Shown: positions 42,976 to 52,577, counted from the first letter of the stretch. The stretch: 64,000 nucleotides of DNA from an uncultured Oscillospiraceae bacterium (GCA_910587335.1 CAJUMG010000003.1:19265-83264), one strand, 5' to 3'. The notes: generated by a model not told the origin, from the letters alone. Numbers and translations: made by a program.

Positions 42976-43479
42976 CTATAAAAAGCGGAGGTATACCTTT
43001 CGTTCATATGCTTCCCCGTTTCGGGGGTCCACCGCCGCCTCGCACCGGCAGAGGAAAAAACCCATAGAAAGGGCCAGCCGGTTCGACGGAAGATTATCCG
43101 TCCGGGTAGAATAATAAAAGGTGTTCGCACCCTGTCGGCAGCAGTGCTCCAGCAATAGCCGCAGAACCTGTTTGCCATAGCCTCTGCCCACATACTCAGG
43201 GCCCAGCGCAATTCCCGTATCCTCGTAAACGGCCGGGCTAATTTCTTTTATTCCCGCAAAGCCAATCGCCCGACCGGTGCTTTTTTGATAGATCAGCCAG
43301 GCGTCATGCTCCTTTTGATAGGCGATGGTTCTTTCCATCCTTTCCCGAGCCGCCTGCTCTTCCTTTGTCACCTGCCACAGCATATACCGGGCCGTTTCCT
43401 CCCTGGACCAAACGTTTTGATACAGATCCTTCCAATCCTCGGGCCGGGCCTTTGCCAGAAAGATGTCTTCGTCTTCCAT
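42976..43479 (-). CDS. GNAT-family N-acetyltransferase (RimJ/RimL-like)
   Basis: 167 residues with the GNAT fold: ALGPEYVGRGYGKQVLRLLLE is the acetyl-CoA-binding motif A, and NLPSNRLALSMGF is typical of the RimJ/RimL type. The position in the DUF554-rarA group gives no clue to substrate. Start preceded by GGGGGAAGG. Confidence 0.88.
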   Translation of the reverse strand: MEDEDIFLAKARPEDWKDLYQNVWSREETARYMLWQVTKEEQAARERMERTIAYQKEHDAWLIYQKSTGRAIGFAGIKEISPAVYEDTGIALGPEYVGRGYGKQVLRLLLEHCCRQGANTFYYSTRTDNLPSNRLALSMGFFLCRCEAAVDPRNGEAYERKVYLRFL

Positions 43480-43500
43480 GTCCTTCCCCCTTCCCTTTTT

Positions 43501-44187
43501 CTACCAGATCAGGCAGAGCAAAACCGGCAGAAAGATGGCCGGCACATAATTCATCAGCTTCAGCTTAGTCGCTCCCAACAGATTCAGTCCCAGCCCCACA
43601 ATCAGCACCGAACCGACACAGGTCATCTCCGCGATCACCACATCTCCCAAAAAGGGGGATACAAAACCGGCCAGCAGGGTGATCCCACCCTGAAACACCA
43701 ATACAAAGGCGGCGGAAAGAAGCACCCCCACCCCCAAAGAGGCCGCGTAAATAATCGCGCCGATAAAATCCAGCAAGGATTTTGTAAAAAGCATTTCGTG
43801 ATTCCCCGTCAAACCGCTTTGCAAGGAACCCACAACCGTCATGGCGCCCACGCAAAAGCCCAGGCTGGCAGTGATAAATCCTTCGGCGATGGAATCGCCG
43901 CCCCGTCCCTCTTTTTTCTGGAACAGACCCGCTACCCAGCTGCCCAGGGCACGGACCTTTCCATCCAGGTCCAGTCCCTCTCCAATAAACGCCCCAAACA
44001 CCACCGAAAGAATCAGCTTCAGCGTGTCCTGGCCGCTTAAAGCCCCGGAAATGCCGATGTAAATAAGGCACATCCCGATCCCCTTCATCAGCGTGTCGCC
44101 CAACCGCTGCGACAATCCCTTTTTAATCAAAAGGCCGATGGATCCGCCGACCAACACCGCCGCCACGTTTACCCAGGTCCCCAGCAT
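43501..44187 (-). CDS. DUF554-family integral membrane protein
   Basis: 228 residues and about seven hydrophobic helices with glycine-rich stretches (NVAAVLVGGSIGLLIKKG; GLGLNLLGATKL). It matches the DUF554 (YdfK/YqgA-like) family of putative transporters, whose substrate is not established. The ATG at 44187 has AAGGGGCGG upstream and matches the usual N-terminus MLGTWVNV; the longer frame does not. First gene of the group with GNAT and rarA. Confidence 0.88.
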   Translation of the reverse strand: MLGTWVNVAAVLVGGSIGLLIKKGLSQRLGDTLMKGIGMCLIYIGISGALSGQDTLKLILSVVFGAFIGEGLDLDGKVRALGSWVAGLFQKKEGRGGDSIAEGFITASLGFCVGAMTVVGSLQSGLTGNHEMLFTKSLLDFIGAIIYAASLGVGVLLSAAFVLVFQGGITLLAGFVSPFLGDVVIAEMTCVGSVLIVGLGLNLLGATKLKLMNYVPAIFLPVLLCLIW

Positions 44188-44256
44188 ATACAATCCGCCC
44201 CTTTCCCCGATTTTTTGCCCTAAAAAATAAACCAACCGCAAAAAAGTCTAATTTTC

Positions 44257-44285
44257 AGTATACACGCCCCGAACGGACAAAACAA
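44257..44285 (-). promoter_or_regulatory. Promoter of DUF554-GNAT-rarA
   Basis: Minus-strand TTGTTT and TATACT with a 17-base spacer, divergent from the secA promoter. Confidence 0.6.
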
Positions 44286-44348
44286 GTCCGGTTTCCCTCT
44301 TTTTCTTCGGGAATTTAACAGAATGTTCACAGAAAAAAGCCAGCTTGT

Positions 44349-44378
44349 TTGACAAATCTCTGTAGAAAGAGATACAAT
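44349..44378 (+). promoter_or_regulatory. Promoter of secA
   Basis: Consensus TTGACA and TACAAT with an 18-base spacer, 63 bases before secA. Confidence 0.75.
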
Positions 44379-44441
44379 AAAAAGGTATCGGGCTTTTTGG
44401 CCTGGAAAGCGGCTTTTTGCCGCAGGGAAGGATTTGATACC

Positions 44442-47174
44442 ATGGGTCTTTTTGAAAAGCTTTTCGGCAGCTATTCCCAGCGGGAACTGAAAAATATCCG
44501 GCCGGTGGTGGACCGGGTCCTCGCTTTAGAGGACAAGTATAAAGCCATGTCCGACCGCGCCTTGCAGGAGCAGACGCCGGCTTTAAAGGCGCGTCTTGCC
44601 GCCGGCGAAATGCTGGACGACATTCTGCCCGACGCGTTTGCCGTCTGCCGGGAGGCAGCCGACCGGGTTTTGGGGATGCGTCCTTTCCCGGTGCAGGTCT
44701 TAGGCGGAATCGTACTGCATCAGGGCCGCATTTCCGAGATGAAAACCGGCGAGGGCAAAACCCTGGTCGCCACCCTGCCCGCCTATCTCAACGCGCTGGA
44801 GGGCAAGGGCGTTCACATTGTCACGGTCAACGACTATCTTGCCAAGCGCGACTCGGAATGGATGGGCAAGGTCTATCGTTTTCTGGGCCTTTCGGTGGGA
44901 CTGATTGTCCACGACCTGGATTCCAGCCAGCGGCGGGAGGCTTATGCCGCCGACATCACCTACGGCACCAACAACGAAATGGGGTTTGACTATCTGCGGG
45001 ACAATATGGCCGTCCGCCGGGAAAGCCAGGTGCAACGGGGCCACCACTACGCCATTGTGGACGAGGTGGACTCCATCCTCATCGACGAGGCCAGAACGCC
45101 GCTGATCATCTCCGGGCCCGGAGCCAAATCCACCGATCTGTACCAGCTGGCCGACCAGCTGGCCAGGAAGATGCGGTTTGTCAAGGTCAAGGAGCTGGAC
45201 GCCAAGGAGGAGCACGATGATGTGGACGGGGACTATATCGTAGATGAAAAGGCCCGCACCGCCACCCTCACCCCGGCGGGGGTGAAAAAGGCCGAAAGCT
45301 TCTTCCAGATCGAAAACCTGATGGACATGGAAAACGCCACCTATCTGCACCATTTGAACCAGGCGATCAAGGCCTATGGCATTATGCACCGGGACATTGA
45401 CTATGTGGTCAAAGAAGGTCAGGTATTGATCGTGGACGAGTTTACCGGGCGTATTATGATGGGCCGGCGGTACAACGAGGGCCTGCACCAGGCCATCGAG
45501 GCAAAGGAAGGGGTCAGCATCCAGAAGGAATCCCAAACGCTGGCGACCATCACCTTCCAAAACTATTTCCGCATGTATGACAAGCTTTCGGGCATGACCG
45601 GTACCGCCATGACCGAGGAAGGGGAGTTCCGGGAGATCTATGGGCTGGACGTCATCGAAATCCCCACCAACAAGCCGGTGCTGCGGACCGATCACCCGGA
45701 CGTGATCTACAAGACCGAGCAGGGCAAGTTCGCCGCGGTAATCGACGATATCGCCGCCTGTCACGAAAAGGGGCAGCCGGTGCTGGTGGGCACCGTCTCC
45801 ATCGAAAAATCCGAGCTTTTGTCCAAGCTTTTAAAGCGCCGGGGCATTCCTCACGAGGTGCTCAACGCCAAATACCACGAAAAGGAAGCCCAGATCGTGG
45901 CCCAGGCCGGCCATTTCGGCGCGGTGACCATCGCCACCAACATGGCGGGCCGCGGAACCGACATTGTGCTTGGGGGCAACGCCGAATACGCCGCCAAGGA
46001 CCAGCTGAAAAAAGAGGGCATGAGCGAAGAGATGATTCTGGAGGCCACCGGCTTTGGCGAGACGGACGATCAGGCAATTCTGGACGCCCGCGCCCGGTTT
46101 TCTGAGCTTTTGGCAAAATACAAGGAGGAGTTCGCTCCCCAGGCCCAAAAGGTCAAGGACGCAGGAGGACTTTACATCATCGGCACCGAACGGCATGAGT
46201 CCCGCCGGATTGACAACCAGCTGCGGGGCCGTTCCGGCCGCCAGGGGGACCCGGGCGCTACCCGGTTTTACCTGTCGCTGGAAGACGACCTGATGCGGCT
46301 GTTCGGCGGCGAGCGGCTTTATAATATGATGGATTCCATCGGCCTGGACGAGGAAACCCCCATCCAGAACAAAATGCTGTCCGGCGCCATTGAAAGCGCA
46401 CAAAGCAAGGTGGAGGGCCGCAACTTTGCCGCCAGAAAACGGGTGCTGGAATACGACGATGTGATGAACAAGCAGCGGGAGACCATCTATGGCCAGCGGG
46501 CCAGCGTGTTAGGCGGAGAGAGCCTAAAGGAAACCATCCTGAAGATGACCGAAAGCACCATCTCCGACGCAGTGAATCTGTTCCTTTCTGACGACGAAAA
46601 CAAAGAGGATTGGAACCTGAAGGGTCTGAAGGTCCATTTCGGCGGCTGGCTGTGCGGCGAAGAGGACTTTGTCTATGAATCCGGCCAGCTGGATACCGTT
46701 TCCAAGACGGATATCCGCGACACGCTGATCGACCGGGCCAAGGATCGGTACCAAAAGCGGGAAGAAGAGCTTGGCGGCGATTTGATGCGGGAGCTGGAGA
46801 GGGTGGTGCTTCTGCGCAACGTGGATACCAAGTGGATGGATCATATCGACGCCATGGACGAGCTAAAGCGGGGCATCTCTTTGCAGGCCTACGCCCAGCG
46901 GGACCCGGTGGTGGAGTACCGGATGGTCGGGTCCGACATGTTCGACGAGATGGTCCAGTCCATTAAAGAGGATACGGTCAAAATGATGCTCACCGTGCGG
47001 GTCAGCCGGGAGGCGCCCCGCCGCGAGCAGGTGGCCAAGCCGGTCGCCGCTTCCGGCGGCAGCTCCGACGGTACGGTGAAAAAGGAGCCGGTCAAGGTGG
47101 GCAAAAAGGTCGGCCGCAACGATCCTTGTCCCTGCGGCAGCGGCAAAAAGTATAAGCACTGCTGCGGCAGATAA
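44442..47174 (+). CDS. secA: Preprotein translocase ATPase SecA
   Basis: 910 residues. It is the motor of the Sec export channel. Walker [10 protein letters not shown], the DEVD box ([16 protein letters not shown]), helicase motifs ([20 protein letters not shown]) and the C-terminal zinc finger [16 protein letters not shown] are present. The ATG at 44442 follows AGGGAAGG and matches the usual N-terminus MGLFEKLFG. It would export the secreted proteins encoded in this window. Confidence 0.98.
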   Translation: MGLFEKLFGSYSQRELKNIRPVVDRVLALEDKYKAMSDRALQEQTPALKARLAAGEMLDDILPDAFAVCREAADRVLGMRPFPVQVLGGIVLHQGRISEMKTGEGKTLVATLPAYLNALEGKGVHIVTVNDYLAKRDSEWMGKVYRFLGLSVGLIVHDLDSSQRREAYAADITYGTNNEMGFDYLRDNMAVRRESQVQRGHHYAIVDEVDSILIDEARTPLIISGPGAKSTDLYQLADQLARKMRFVKVKELDAKEEHDDVDGDYIVDEKARTATLTPAGVKKAESFFQIENLMDMENATYLHHLNQAIKAYGIMHRDIDYVVKEGQVLIVDEFTGRIMMGRRYNEGLHQAIEAKEGVSIQKESQTLATITFQNYFRMYDKLSGMTGTAMTEEGEFREIYGLDVIEIPTNKPVLRTDHPDVIYKTEQGKFAAVIDDIAACHEKGQPVLVGTVSIEKSELLSKLLKRRGIPHEVLNAKYHEKEAQIVAQAGHFGAVTIATNMAGRGTDIVLGGNAEYAAKDQLKKEGMSEEMILEATGFGETDDQAILDARARFSELLAKYKEEFAPQAQKVKDAGGLYIIGTERHESRRIDNQLRGRSGRQGDPGATRFYLSLEDDLMRLFGGERLYNMMDSIGLDEETPIQNKMLSGAIESAQSKVEGRNFAARKRVLEYDDVMNKQRETIYGQRASVLGGESLKETILKMTESTISDAVNLFLSDDENKEDWNLKGLKVHFGGWLCGEEDFVYESGQLDTVSKTDIRDTLIDRAKDRYQKREEELGGDLMRELERVVLLRNVDTKWMDHIDAMDELKRGISLQAYAQRDPVVEYRMVGSDMFDEMVQSIKEDTVKMMLTVRVSREAPRREQVAKPVAASGGSSDGTVKKEPVKVGKKVGRNDPCPCGSGKKYKHCCGR

Positions 47175-47186
47175 AATTTTGACAGA

Positions 47187-47216
47187 AAAAACCGGGTAAA
47201 AACCCGGTTTTTTTGC
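47187..47216 (+). terminator. Terminator of secA
   Basis: AACCGGGT/ACCCGGTT stem with an A-rich loop, followed by TTTTTTT. Confidence 0.9.
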
Positions 47217-47289
47217 CTTCTTTTTTGGGAAAATCCCCCTTTTTTTGAGGATTCCAGCTCGGGTCCCCCTTCCGATTGGACAGAAGATA

Positions 47290-47298
47290 TGGTATACT
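47290..47298 (+). promoter_or_regulatory. Extended -10 promoter of hflX
   Basis: TG-G-TATACT; the -35 at the proper distance (TTCCGA) is weak, as usual for extended -10 promoters. Confidence 0.5.
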
Positions 47299-47320
47299 AA
47301 AGACAGAAAGGCGTGAAACC

Positions 47321-48565
47321 ATGATCGAGATCAAAGAAGAACAGCAACAGGCCATTTTGGTGGCGGTAGATACCGGCGAATATGATGTGGACCTGTCTTT
47401 GGATGAGCTGGGCGAGCTGGCCCAAACCGCCGGCGCTATTGTGCTGGGCAAAATCAGCCAGAAGCGCCCCGCCATCGACAAGGCCACCTGTGTAGGCAGC
47501 GGTATGCTCCAGGAGATCCAGACCCAGGCCGCGGCGCTAGAAGCCAATCTTTTGATCTTTGACCACGAGCTGACCGCCAGCCAGCTTCGCAACATCGAAA
47601 AAGAAACAAATATCGCGGTGGTGGACCGCACCACCCTGATCCTAGACATCTTTGCCCAGCGGGCCCGCAGCCGGGAAGGAAAGCTCCAGGTAGAGCTGGC
47701 CCAGCAAAAATACCGTCTGCCCCGGCTGATGGGGCAGGGAACCGCGCTGTCCCGTCTGGGCGGCGGCATTGGCACCCGCGGACCCGGCGAAAGCAAGCTG
47801 GAGAGCGACCGGCGGCATATTCGCCGGCGGATTGAATCGCTGGAGGGGCAGCTGCGGGAGCTAAAACAGCAGCGCAGTCTGCGCCGAGATCGCCGGAAAA
47901 AGGACGGCGTTGTCACCGTAGCCATTGTGGGGTACACCAACGCGGGAAAGTCCACCCTGCTCAACACCTTGACCGACGCGGGGGTTCTGGCGGAAAACAA
48001 GCTTTTCGCCACCTTAGACCCCACCTCTCGGGCACTGACCCTGCCGGACGGGCGCTCTGTTATGCTGGTGGACACGGTAGGTCTTATTCGGCGGCTGCCC
48101 CATCAACTGGTGGAGGCGTTCCACTCCACCTTGGAGGAAGCGGCAAACGCCGATCTGCTTTTGCATGTCTGCGACATCTCAAATCCCGAAGCCGACAGCC
48201 AGGCCGAGGTAACCCGCCGCCTGCTGGACGAGTTGGGCTGCGCCCAGACGCCGGTGGTCACCGCCCTCAACAAATGCGACCGGCTGGAGAGCATCCCCGC
48301 CGCATTTGGCGGCAATCGGGTGTGCATCTGCGCCAAAACCGGCTATGGTCTGGACCGCCTTTTGGAGGCGGTGGCCCAGGCGCTTCCCCCAAGTCAGCTG
48401 CGGATGCGGCTGCTTTTGCCCTATGACAAAGCGGCGCTGGCCGCCGAAATCCGGGACAGCGGCAAAATTTTTTCGGAGGAATATGTTCCGGGCGGTCTTT
48501 TGTTAGACGCGCTGGTGGATAAACAGATTATCTGGAAGCTGGAGCCCTATCAGGTAGACGGCTGA
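47321..48565 (+). CDS. hflX: Ribosome-splitting GTPase HflX
   Basis: 414 residues. HflX binds stalled or hibernating ribosomes and separates subunits under stress. The N-terminal domain (GSGMLQEIQ, IFDHELTASQLRN), the glycine-rich GGGIGTRGPGESKLE and a G domain (GYTNAGKST, DTVGLIRRLP, NKCD) are in the family order. The ATG at 47321 follows GAAAGGCGTG; the longer frame overlaps the promoter. Confidence 0.95.
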   Translation: MIEIKEEQQQAILVAVDTGEYDVDLSLDELGELAQTAGAIVLGKISQKRPAIDKATCVGSGMLQEIQTQAAALEANLLIFDHELTASQLRNIEKETNIAVVDRTTLILDIFAQRARSREGKLQVELAQQKYRLPRLMGQGTALSRLGGGIGTRGPGESKLESDRRHIRRRIESLEGQLRELKQQRSLRRDRRKKDGVVTVAIVGYTNAGKSTLLNTLTDAGVLAENKLFATLDPTSRALTLPDGRSVMLVDTVGLIRRLPHQLVEAFHSTLEEAANADLLLHVCDISNPEADSQAEVTRRLLDELGCAQTPVVTALNKCDRLESIPAAFGGNRVCICAKTGYGLDRLLEAVAQALPPSQLRMRLLLPYDKAALAAEIRDSGKIFSEEYVPGGLLLDALVDKQIIWKLEPYQVDG

Positions 48566-48683
48566 AAGCCGCCGGCCCAGGTCTACACAGGTGAAAAGGA
48601 TCCGTAGCGTTTTTCATGCAGAGCAAAAATCTTCCTATCCGGCCCTTTTTGCGGGCCAACACAAATGATTGAAAGGTGAAAGC

Positions 48684-49592
48684 ATGAATGAAAAACAAAA
48701 ATACGAAAAACGGATTCTAAAAATTTCCCTATACGCGGGAATTTTATTTGTAATTGTAGAAATTTTGATGTCTCTGTGGAGCAATTCTCAGGCGATTTTA
48801 ATGGACGCGGTTTTCGACGCGGCGGAGCTGATTGTCATTGGCCTTTCGCTGTTTCTCACCCCGTTTTTTTACCAGCCGGTCAGCGAGAAAAAGCCCTACG
48901 GCTATTCCCAGTTTGAATCGGTGTTTATCGTGGTAAAGGGCTTTATGCTCATATCGGTTACGCTGGGCCTGATCACCAATAACATCCAGATTCTTTTACA
49001 GGGTGGACGGCATTTGAATCACGGGCAGATCTCGGTCTTTGAATGTATCCTGGCTTTCTTTAGCCTTCTGGTACTGCTGATCATGCGGCACTTTCACAAA
49101 AAAGCCTCCTCCCCCACTGTCGAAGCGGAGATCTACGGCTGGAAGGTGGATTTTTTGTGCAGCATTGGCATTTCCCTGGCCTTTTTCTCCCAGCTTTTTT
49201 TGGTAAACACCTCTTTAAAAAGCATTTCCCCTTATTTTGACCAGATTGTGGCGATTGTCACCGCGCTGTTTATGCTGCCTCAGCCGGTCAAGATGATTGC
49301 CGACGCTTTCCGCAGCATCTTTTTGTTCGCTCCGAAAGAGGAGGTATTACATAAGGTAAAGCAGGTGGCCCACCAAATTCTGGACGATTATCAATATACC
49401 GGCACCTTTTATGACGTGGTGCTCACCGGGCGGAAAATGTGGATATCCATCTACTTTAAGCCCAAAAGCGACGTACTTTCCATGACCCTTTTACACAGCG
49501 TATACGACGAAATGTATACCGCCTTGGGCCAGGAGTTCGAGGATTATTCCTTGGAGCTTGTCCCGGAGCTGGAGGAGGAAGCAAACAGGTAA
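48684..49592 (+). CDS. Cation diffusion facilitator-type efflux protein
   Basis: 302 residues with about six membrane helices in the first 210 and a cytoplasmic C-terminal domain. The acidic motif SQAILMDAVFDAAE in the first helices and the aspartate in GWKVDFLCS in the fifth resemble CDF metal-binding positions, and KPYGYSQFESV is the usual loop. Members exchange Zn, Mn or Fe for protons. The ATG at 48684 follows GAAAGGTGAA. The 53-residue microprotein gene starts 12 bases after its stop. Metal not predictable. Confidence 0.87.
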   Translation: MNEKQKYEKRILKISLYAGILFVIVEILMSLWSNSQAILMDAVFDAAELIVIGLSLFLTPFFYQPVSEKKPYGYSQFESVFIVVKGFMLISVTLGLITNNIQILLQGGRHLNHGQISVFECILAFFSLLVLLIMRHFHKKASSPTVEAEIYGWKVDFLCSIGISLAFFSQLFLVNTSLKSISPYFDQIVAIVTALFMLPQPVKMIADAFRSIFLFAPKEEVLHKVKQVAHQILDDYQYTGTFYDVVLTGRKMWISIYFKPKSDVLSMTLLHSVYDEMYTALGQEFEDYSLELVPELEEEANR

Positions 49593-49604
49593 GGAGTTTT
49601 TATC

Positions 49605-49766
49605 GTGAACGGGATTTTTCCTGCGGACATCGGCATCATCGGCGGCGCGGACGGACCAACTGCCATCTTTATCGCTGCCGGCCCTTCTGTCTGGATCTGG
49701 GTTGGCTTGGGACTTGTGGCCGCCGTAGCTGGGTATCTTGTTTACCAAAGAAAAAAGCGCAAATAA
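49605..49766 (+). CDS. 53-residue membrane microprotein with decarboxylase beta-subunit-like motif
   Basis: GTG start with AAGGAG eight bases upstream. The N-terminus contains DIGIIGGADGPTAIFIA, which resembles a conserved segment of the beta subunit of Na+-translocating decarboxylases (OadB/GcdB). A single membrane helix (about residues 29-47) and a basic tail (QRKKRK) follow. It is far too short to be a beta subunit, yet has a clean start, stop and terminator. It follows the cation-efflux gene by 12 bases, so they are probably co-transcribed. It could be a regulatory small membrane protein; function unknown. Confidence 0.7.
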   Translation: MNGIFPADIGIIGGADGPTAIFIAAGPSVWIWVGLGLVAAVAGYLVYQRKKRK

Positions 49767-49803
49767 AAAAGACCTTCGGGCCCGGGGCCCGGAGGTCTTT
49801 TTC
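49767..49803. terminator. Bidirectional terminator between the microprotein gene and jag
   Basis: AAAAAGACCTtCGGGCCC pairs with GGCCCGgAGGTCTTTTT; T tract on either strand. It is the boundary of the origin-proximal minus-strand block. Confidence 0.9.
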
Positions 49804-49806
49804 TCT

Positions 49807-50658
49807 TTAGTCAATCTCGATTTTGGAATACAGCGGCTTGTTGTCATCCTCCACCTCGACCTTGGTGCGGTTGGGAACAACATCTTGAGGGACATATTTT
49901 TCCCTTGGCGGGCGTTTTTCGTATCCCCGGCCCCCTCTGCCGCCGCTTCTCGACCCTCTCGGACCCCGGTCACGACTGTGCTCGCCTCGGTCGCCACCCT
50001 CAAAGGACCGCTCCCGGCTGTAGCTTCGTTTGACCGGGTTGGTGGAGGAAATCACCACCCGGCGGGACGGCTCTTCCCCAACCGAGGAGGATACCACCCC
50101 GTCGATCCCCTGAATCGTCGCGTGGATGACCCGCCGTTCATAGGGGTTCATCGGCTCTAAGGTGACGCTGCGGCCGGTGCGGACGACCTGGGCGGACAGC
50201 TTTTTTGCCAGATTTTCCAGGGTTTTTTCCCTTTTTTCCCGGTAGTTGCCGCTGTCTACCACAATGCGGTAATATTCGCCCTCCATCCGGTTGGCCACCA
50301 GCCCCGCCAGATATTGCAGTGCGTCCAGCGTTTCGCCCCGTCGGCCGATGAGCACACCCAGTCCATCGCCGTTTAGGCTGATGGTGGCGCTGTTCTCCCC
50401 TTCGGTCAGGTCGATCTGGACATTCTCCAGCCCCATTCCCGCAAAAATGCTTTGCAGATAATCCACCGCGCACTGGGCCTTAGAAGTCTCGACATATACC
50501 CGAACCTTTGCCGGGGAGGACCCTAAGCCCAAAAACCCTTTTTTAGGCAGATCAATAATCTCAAACTGAGCCTCTCCCTGGGATACGCCCATTTGTTCAT
50601 AGGCTTTTTCCAGCGCCTCGTCCACTGTTCTGCCAGTGGCAATGACCTCACGATTCAT
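49807..50658 (-). CDS. jag: RNA-binding protein KhpB (Jag/SpoIIIJ-associated)
   Basis: 283 residues. The Jag N-terminal domain (REVIATGRTVDEALEKA and KKGFLGLGSSPAKVRV), a KH domain (GVLIGRRGETLDALQYL) and an R3H domain (VTLEPMNPYERRVIH) are followed by a long Arg/Gly/Asp-rich tail (about 210-265). It is an RNA-binding protein linked to cell-wall and division control. Here as usual it follows yidC. The RG-rich tail is longer than in many homologues. Confidence 0.95.
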   Translation of the reverse strand: MNREVIATGRTVDEALEKAYEQMGVSQGEAQFEIIDLPKKGFLGLGSSPAKVRVYVETSKAQCAVDYLQSIFAGMGLENVQIDLTEGENSATISLNGDGLGVLIGRRGETLDALQYLAGLVANRMEGEYYRIVVDSGNYREKREKTLENLAKKLSAQVVRTGRSVTLEPMNPYERRVIHATIQGIDGVVSSSVGEEPSRRVVISSTNPVKRSYSRERSFEGGDRGEHSRDRGPRGSRSGGRGGRGYEKRPPREKYVPQDVVPNRTKVEVEDDNKPLYSKIEID

Positions 50659-50688
50659 AATAAAACCTCCATTCCAAATGGCAAAACA

Positions 50689-51768
50689 CTATTCCTCATC
50701 CTCTGTATACACATCGCCGTATTTCTCAGCCATCCGCCGACGTGCCTCGGCGATTTTTTTCGCATTCAGCTCTTTAGCGTTCATGGCTTTTTCTTTTTCC
50801 TTTTCGTCCAGCTCTTTTCCCTGGGCTTTCTTTTCCTTTAACAGACGGCGCTCTTCTTTTTCCCGTTCTTTTTCCGCTTCCTCCGCTGCCTTAGCCGCCG
50901 CAATTGCCTCAGAAGGGTCAAATTTTTTGTGCAGGAACAGGCTTTGAACCATGGTCAGAACATTGGATAAAAGCCAGTACATACCCACGCCGGCAGGCAC
51001 CTGGAAGGCAAACCACAAGGAGAACAGAGGCATAAAATACATCATGCCCTTCATCATTCCGCCGCCGGCCATATCACCCATAGTGGCCTTGTTCTGGCGC
51101 TGGGACTGAATGGATATGAGCAAGGAGGTGACGCCGGACAGAATCGGCACCAGCAAAAGCGGCAGATAGACCGACATGGGCTGTCCGCCAGGGGTCAAGG
51201 TCGGCGTAGCGGCCAGATTGACGCCCAAAAAGGAAAAGTCCATTCCCTGGGCCTTGGCAATAAAGCTCTCCCCTAACTCATGCCACGGGGTAGGGTCGGC
51301 TTGAATGGCGTTGATCACCGTAATCTGAGAGGCCATGGTATTTCCGGTGTTTAAGCCCAGATTCGCAAGAATCTCGGTGGCCTTGGTAATCACCTCGGCG
51401 CCGGGCCGGATGATGTGGGTAATCGGCTTATAAATAACATCGATCATACCGAACAGAATCGGAAAGCTGATTAAAGAGGGCAGACAGCCGCTCATGGGAT
51501 TATAGTGCTCCTTCTCATACAGCTTCATCATCTCTTCATTGAGCTTTTCTTTGTTGTTTTTGTACTTTCTTTGCAGCGCCTCCATCTGCGGTTTAAAAAT
51601 CGCCGTTTTCATCATGGATTTTTGCTGCTTAATCGCCAGTGGAAGCTGCAAAGCCTTGGTAATCAGGGTAAACAGAATTAAGGCAAGTCCATAGTTTTTT
51701 ACAATCAAATAGCATACATACATGATCCAGCCCAACGGCCAGCCGAATACAGTATAAATAAAATTCAT
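50689..51768 (-). CDS. yidC: Membrane protein insertase YidC (SpoIIIJ)
   Basis: 359 residues. It inserts proteins into the cytoplasmic membrane alone or with Sec. The conserved core (ALILFTLITKALQLPLAIKQQKSM, MSGCLPSLISFPILFGM, and the paired helices ending in VPAGVGMYWLLSNVLTM) is present. The C-terminus is a long Lys/Glu/Ala-rich charged region (about 280-359) that probably binds ribosomes. It is translated after yidD and before jag. Confidence 0.96.
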   Translation of the reverse strand: MNFIYTVFGWPLGWIMYVCYLIVKNYGLALILFTLITKALQLPLAIKQQKSMMKTAIFKPQMEALQRKYKNNKEKLNEEMMKLYEKEHYNPMSGCLPSLISFPILFGMIDVIYKPITHIIRPGAEVITKATEILANLGLNTGNTMASQITVINAIQADPTPWHELGESFIAKAQGMDFSFLGVNLAATPTLTPGGQPMSVYLPLLLVPILSGVTSLLISIQSQRQNKATMGDMAGGGMMKGMMYFMPLFSLWFAFQVPAGVGMYWLLSNVLTMVQSLFLHKKFDPSEAIAAAKAAEEAEKEREKEERRLLKEKKAQGKELDEKEKEKAMNAKELNAKKIAEARRRMAEKYGDVYTEDEE

Positions 51769-51843
51769 TCCTTGTCCTCCATTTACAAATTTTCACAAGT
51801 CCTGCCGCGCTGTAAAAGCCTGAGGTAATAACAGGAGGATCGG

Positions 51844-52095
51844 CTAATCCTTTTTCTTTTTGTAAAACCAGCGAAAGCTCTCAGGCACCGGGTCGATTCC
51901 GCCGGGGTTAAAAGGATGACAGCGCAGGATGCGCCGAAGCGCCAAAAGCCCGCCCTTCCATACGCCAAAACGATCAATCGCCTGAAACGCGTAGGAAGAA
52001 CAGGTGGGGTAAAATCTGCAGGTGGGTAAGCCTTTTAATTTAGACAGATGTTTTTGGTACATCCGAATGAGCCAAAGTACCAATCGTTTGATCAT
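51844..52095 (-). CDS. yidD: Membrane protein insertion efficiency factor YidD
   Basis: 83 residues, the normal YidD size. Conserved [21 protein letters not shown] and [12 protein letters not shown] are seen. It assists YidC-dependent insertion. The ATG at 52095 overlaps the 3' end of rnpA by 56 bases in another frame, a common arrangement. The longer in-frame extension is merely rnpA read out of frame. Confidence 0.95.
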   Translation of the reverse strand: MIKRLVLWLIRMYQKHLSKLKGLPTCRFYPTCSSYAFQAIDRFGVWKGGLLALRRILRCHPFNPGGIDPVPESFRWFYKKKKD

Positions 52096-52426
52096 TTTCC
52101 ATAAGTCCCAGCTTTTGCAGATGCTTGCGCAAAACAGGTTCGAGCTCGGTGGATTTTGCAAGGGGGGTTTTGGCCCGCGCGACCAAAACAATGTCATAGC
52201 CTTGTTTAATTTGTTCCTGCAGCGGCCAAAACGCCGCCGTAATAATCCTTCTGGCCCTGTTTCGCTGTACCGCGTTTCCAACTTTTTTGGAGGCGGTAAT
52301 GCCGATTCGTGCCCGCCCTATGCGGTTTTTCATCGCATAGGTGACAAGTAATGGGTGTGCCGCATACTTTCCTTTTCCATATACACGGCGAAAATCGCGG
52401 TTTTGGTTGAGTTTTACTGTTTTCAT
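52040..52426 (-). CDS. rnpA: Ribonuclease P protein component RnpA
   Basis: 128 residues. It is the protein subunit that helps the RNase P RNA cut tRNA 5' leaders. The N-terminus [20 protein letters not shown] and the RNR-like motif [11 protein letters not shown] are typical. The ATG at 52426 has GGTGGAG six bases upstream; a GTG four codons earlier is possible but non-canonical. Strong hairpins lie between it and rpmH. Confidence 0.95.
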   Translation of the reverse strand: MKTVKLNQNRDFRRVYGKGKYAAHPLLVTYAMKNRIGRARIGITASKKVGNAVQRNRARRIITAAFWPLQEQIKQGYDIVLVARAKTPLAKSTELEPVLRKHLQKLGLMENDQTIGTLAHSDVPKTSV

Positions 52427-52452
52427 CTCAGGCTCCACCGCCTTTTCGTCAT

Positions 52453-52494
52453 AAAAAAACGCCTTTCGAAAGCTATTTCAAAAGGCGTTTTTTC
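52453..52494 (-). terminator. Hairpin/terminator-like structure before rnpA
   Basis: AAAAACGCCTTT (52455-52466) pairs with AAAGGCGTTTTT (52481-52492), with a T run on the minus strand. It lies about 27 bases upstream of the rnpA start. Confidence 0.75.
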
Positions 52495-52504
52495 CTTCGG
52501 TATC

Positions 52505-52528
52505 ATTTTCCGACAGCTATCGGAAAAT
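52505..52528. other. Perfect 9-base-pair hairpin between rpmH and rnpA
   Basis: ATTTTCCGA pairs with TCGGAAAAT across CAGCTA. It is the middle of three stem-loops in the 151-base gap and could be a processing site. Confidence 0.6.
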
Positions 52529-52544
52529 ACGGCACATAAAAAGA

Positions 52545-52568
52545 AAGACCACATCAGGATGTGGTCAA
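52545..52568 (-). terminator. Terminator after rpmH
   Basis: GACCACAT/ATGTGGTC stem with loop of four; on the minus strand TTTCTTTTT follows. It is about 10 bases after the rpmH stop. Confidence 0.75.
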
Positions 52569-52577
52569 CCCCTCTTT

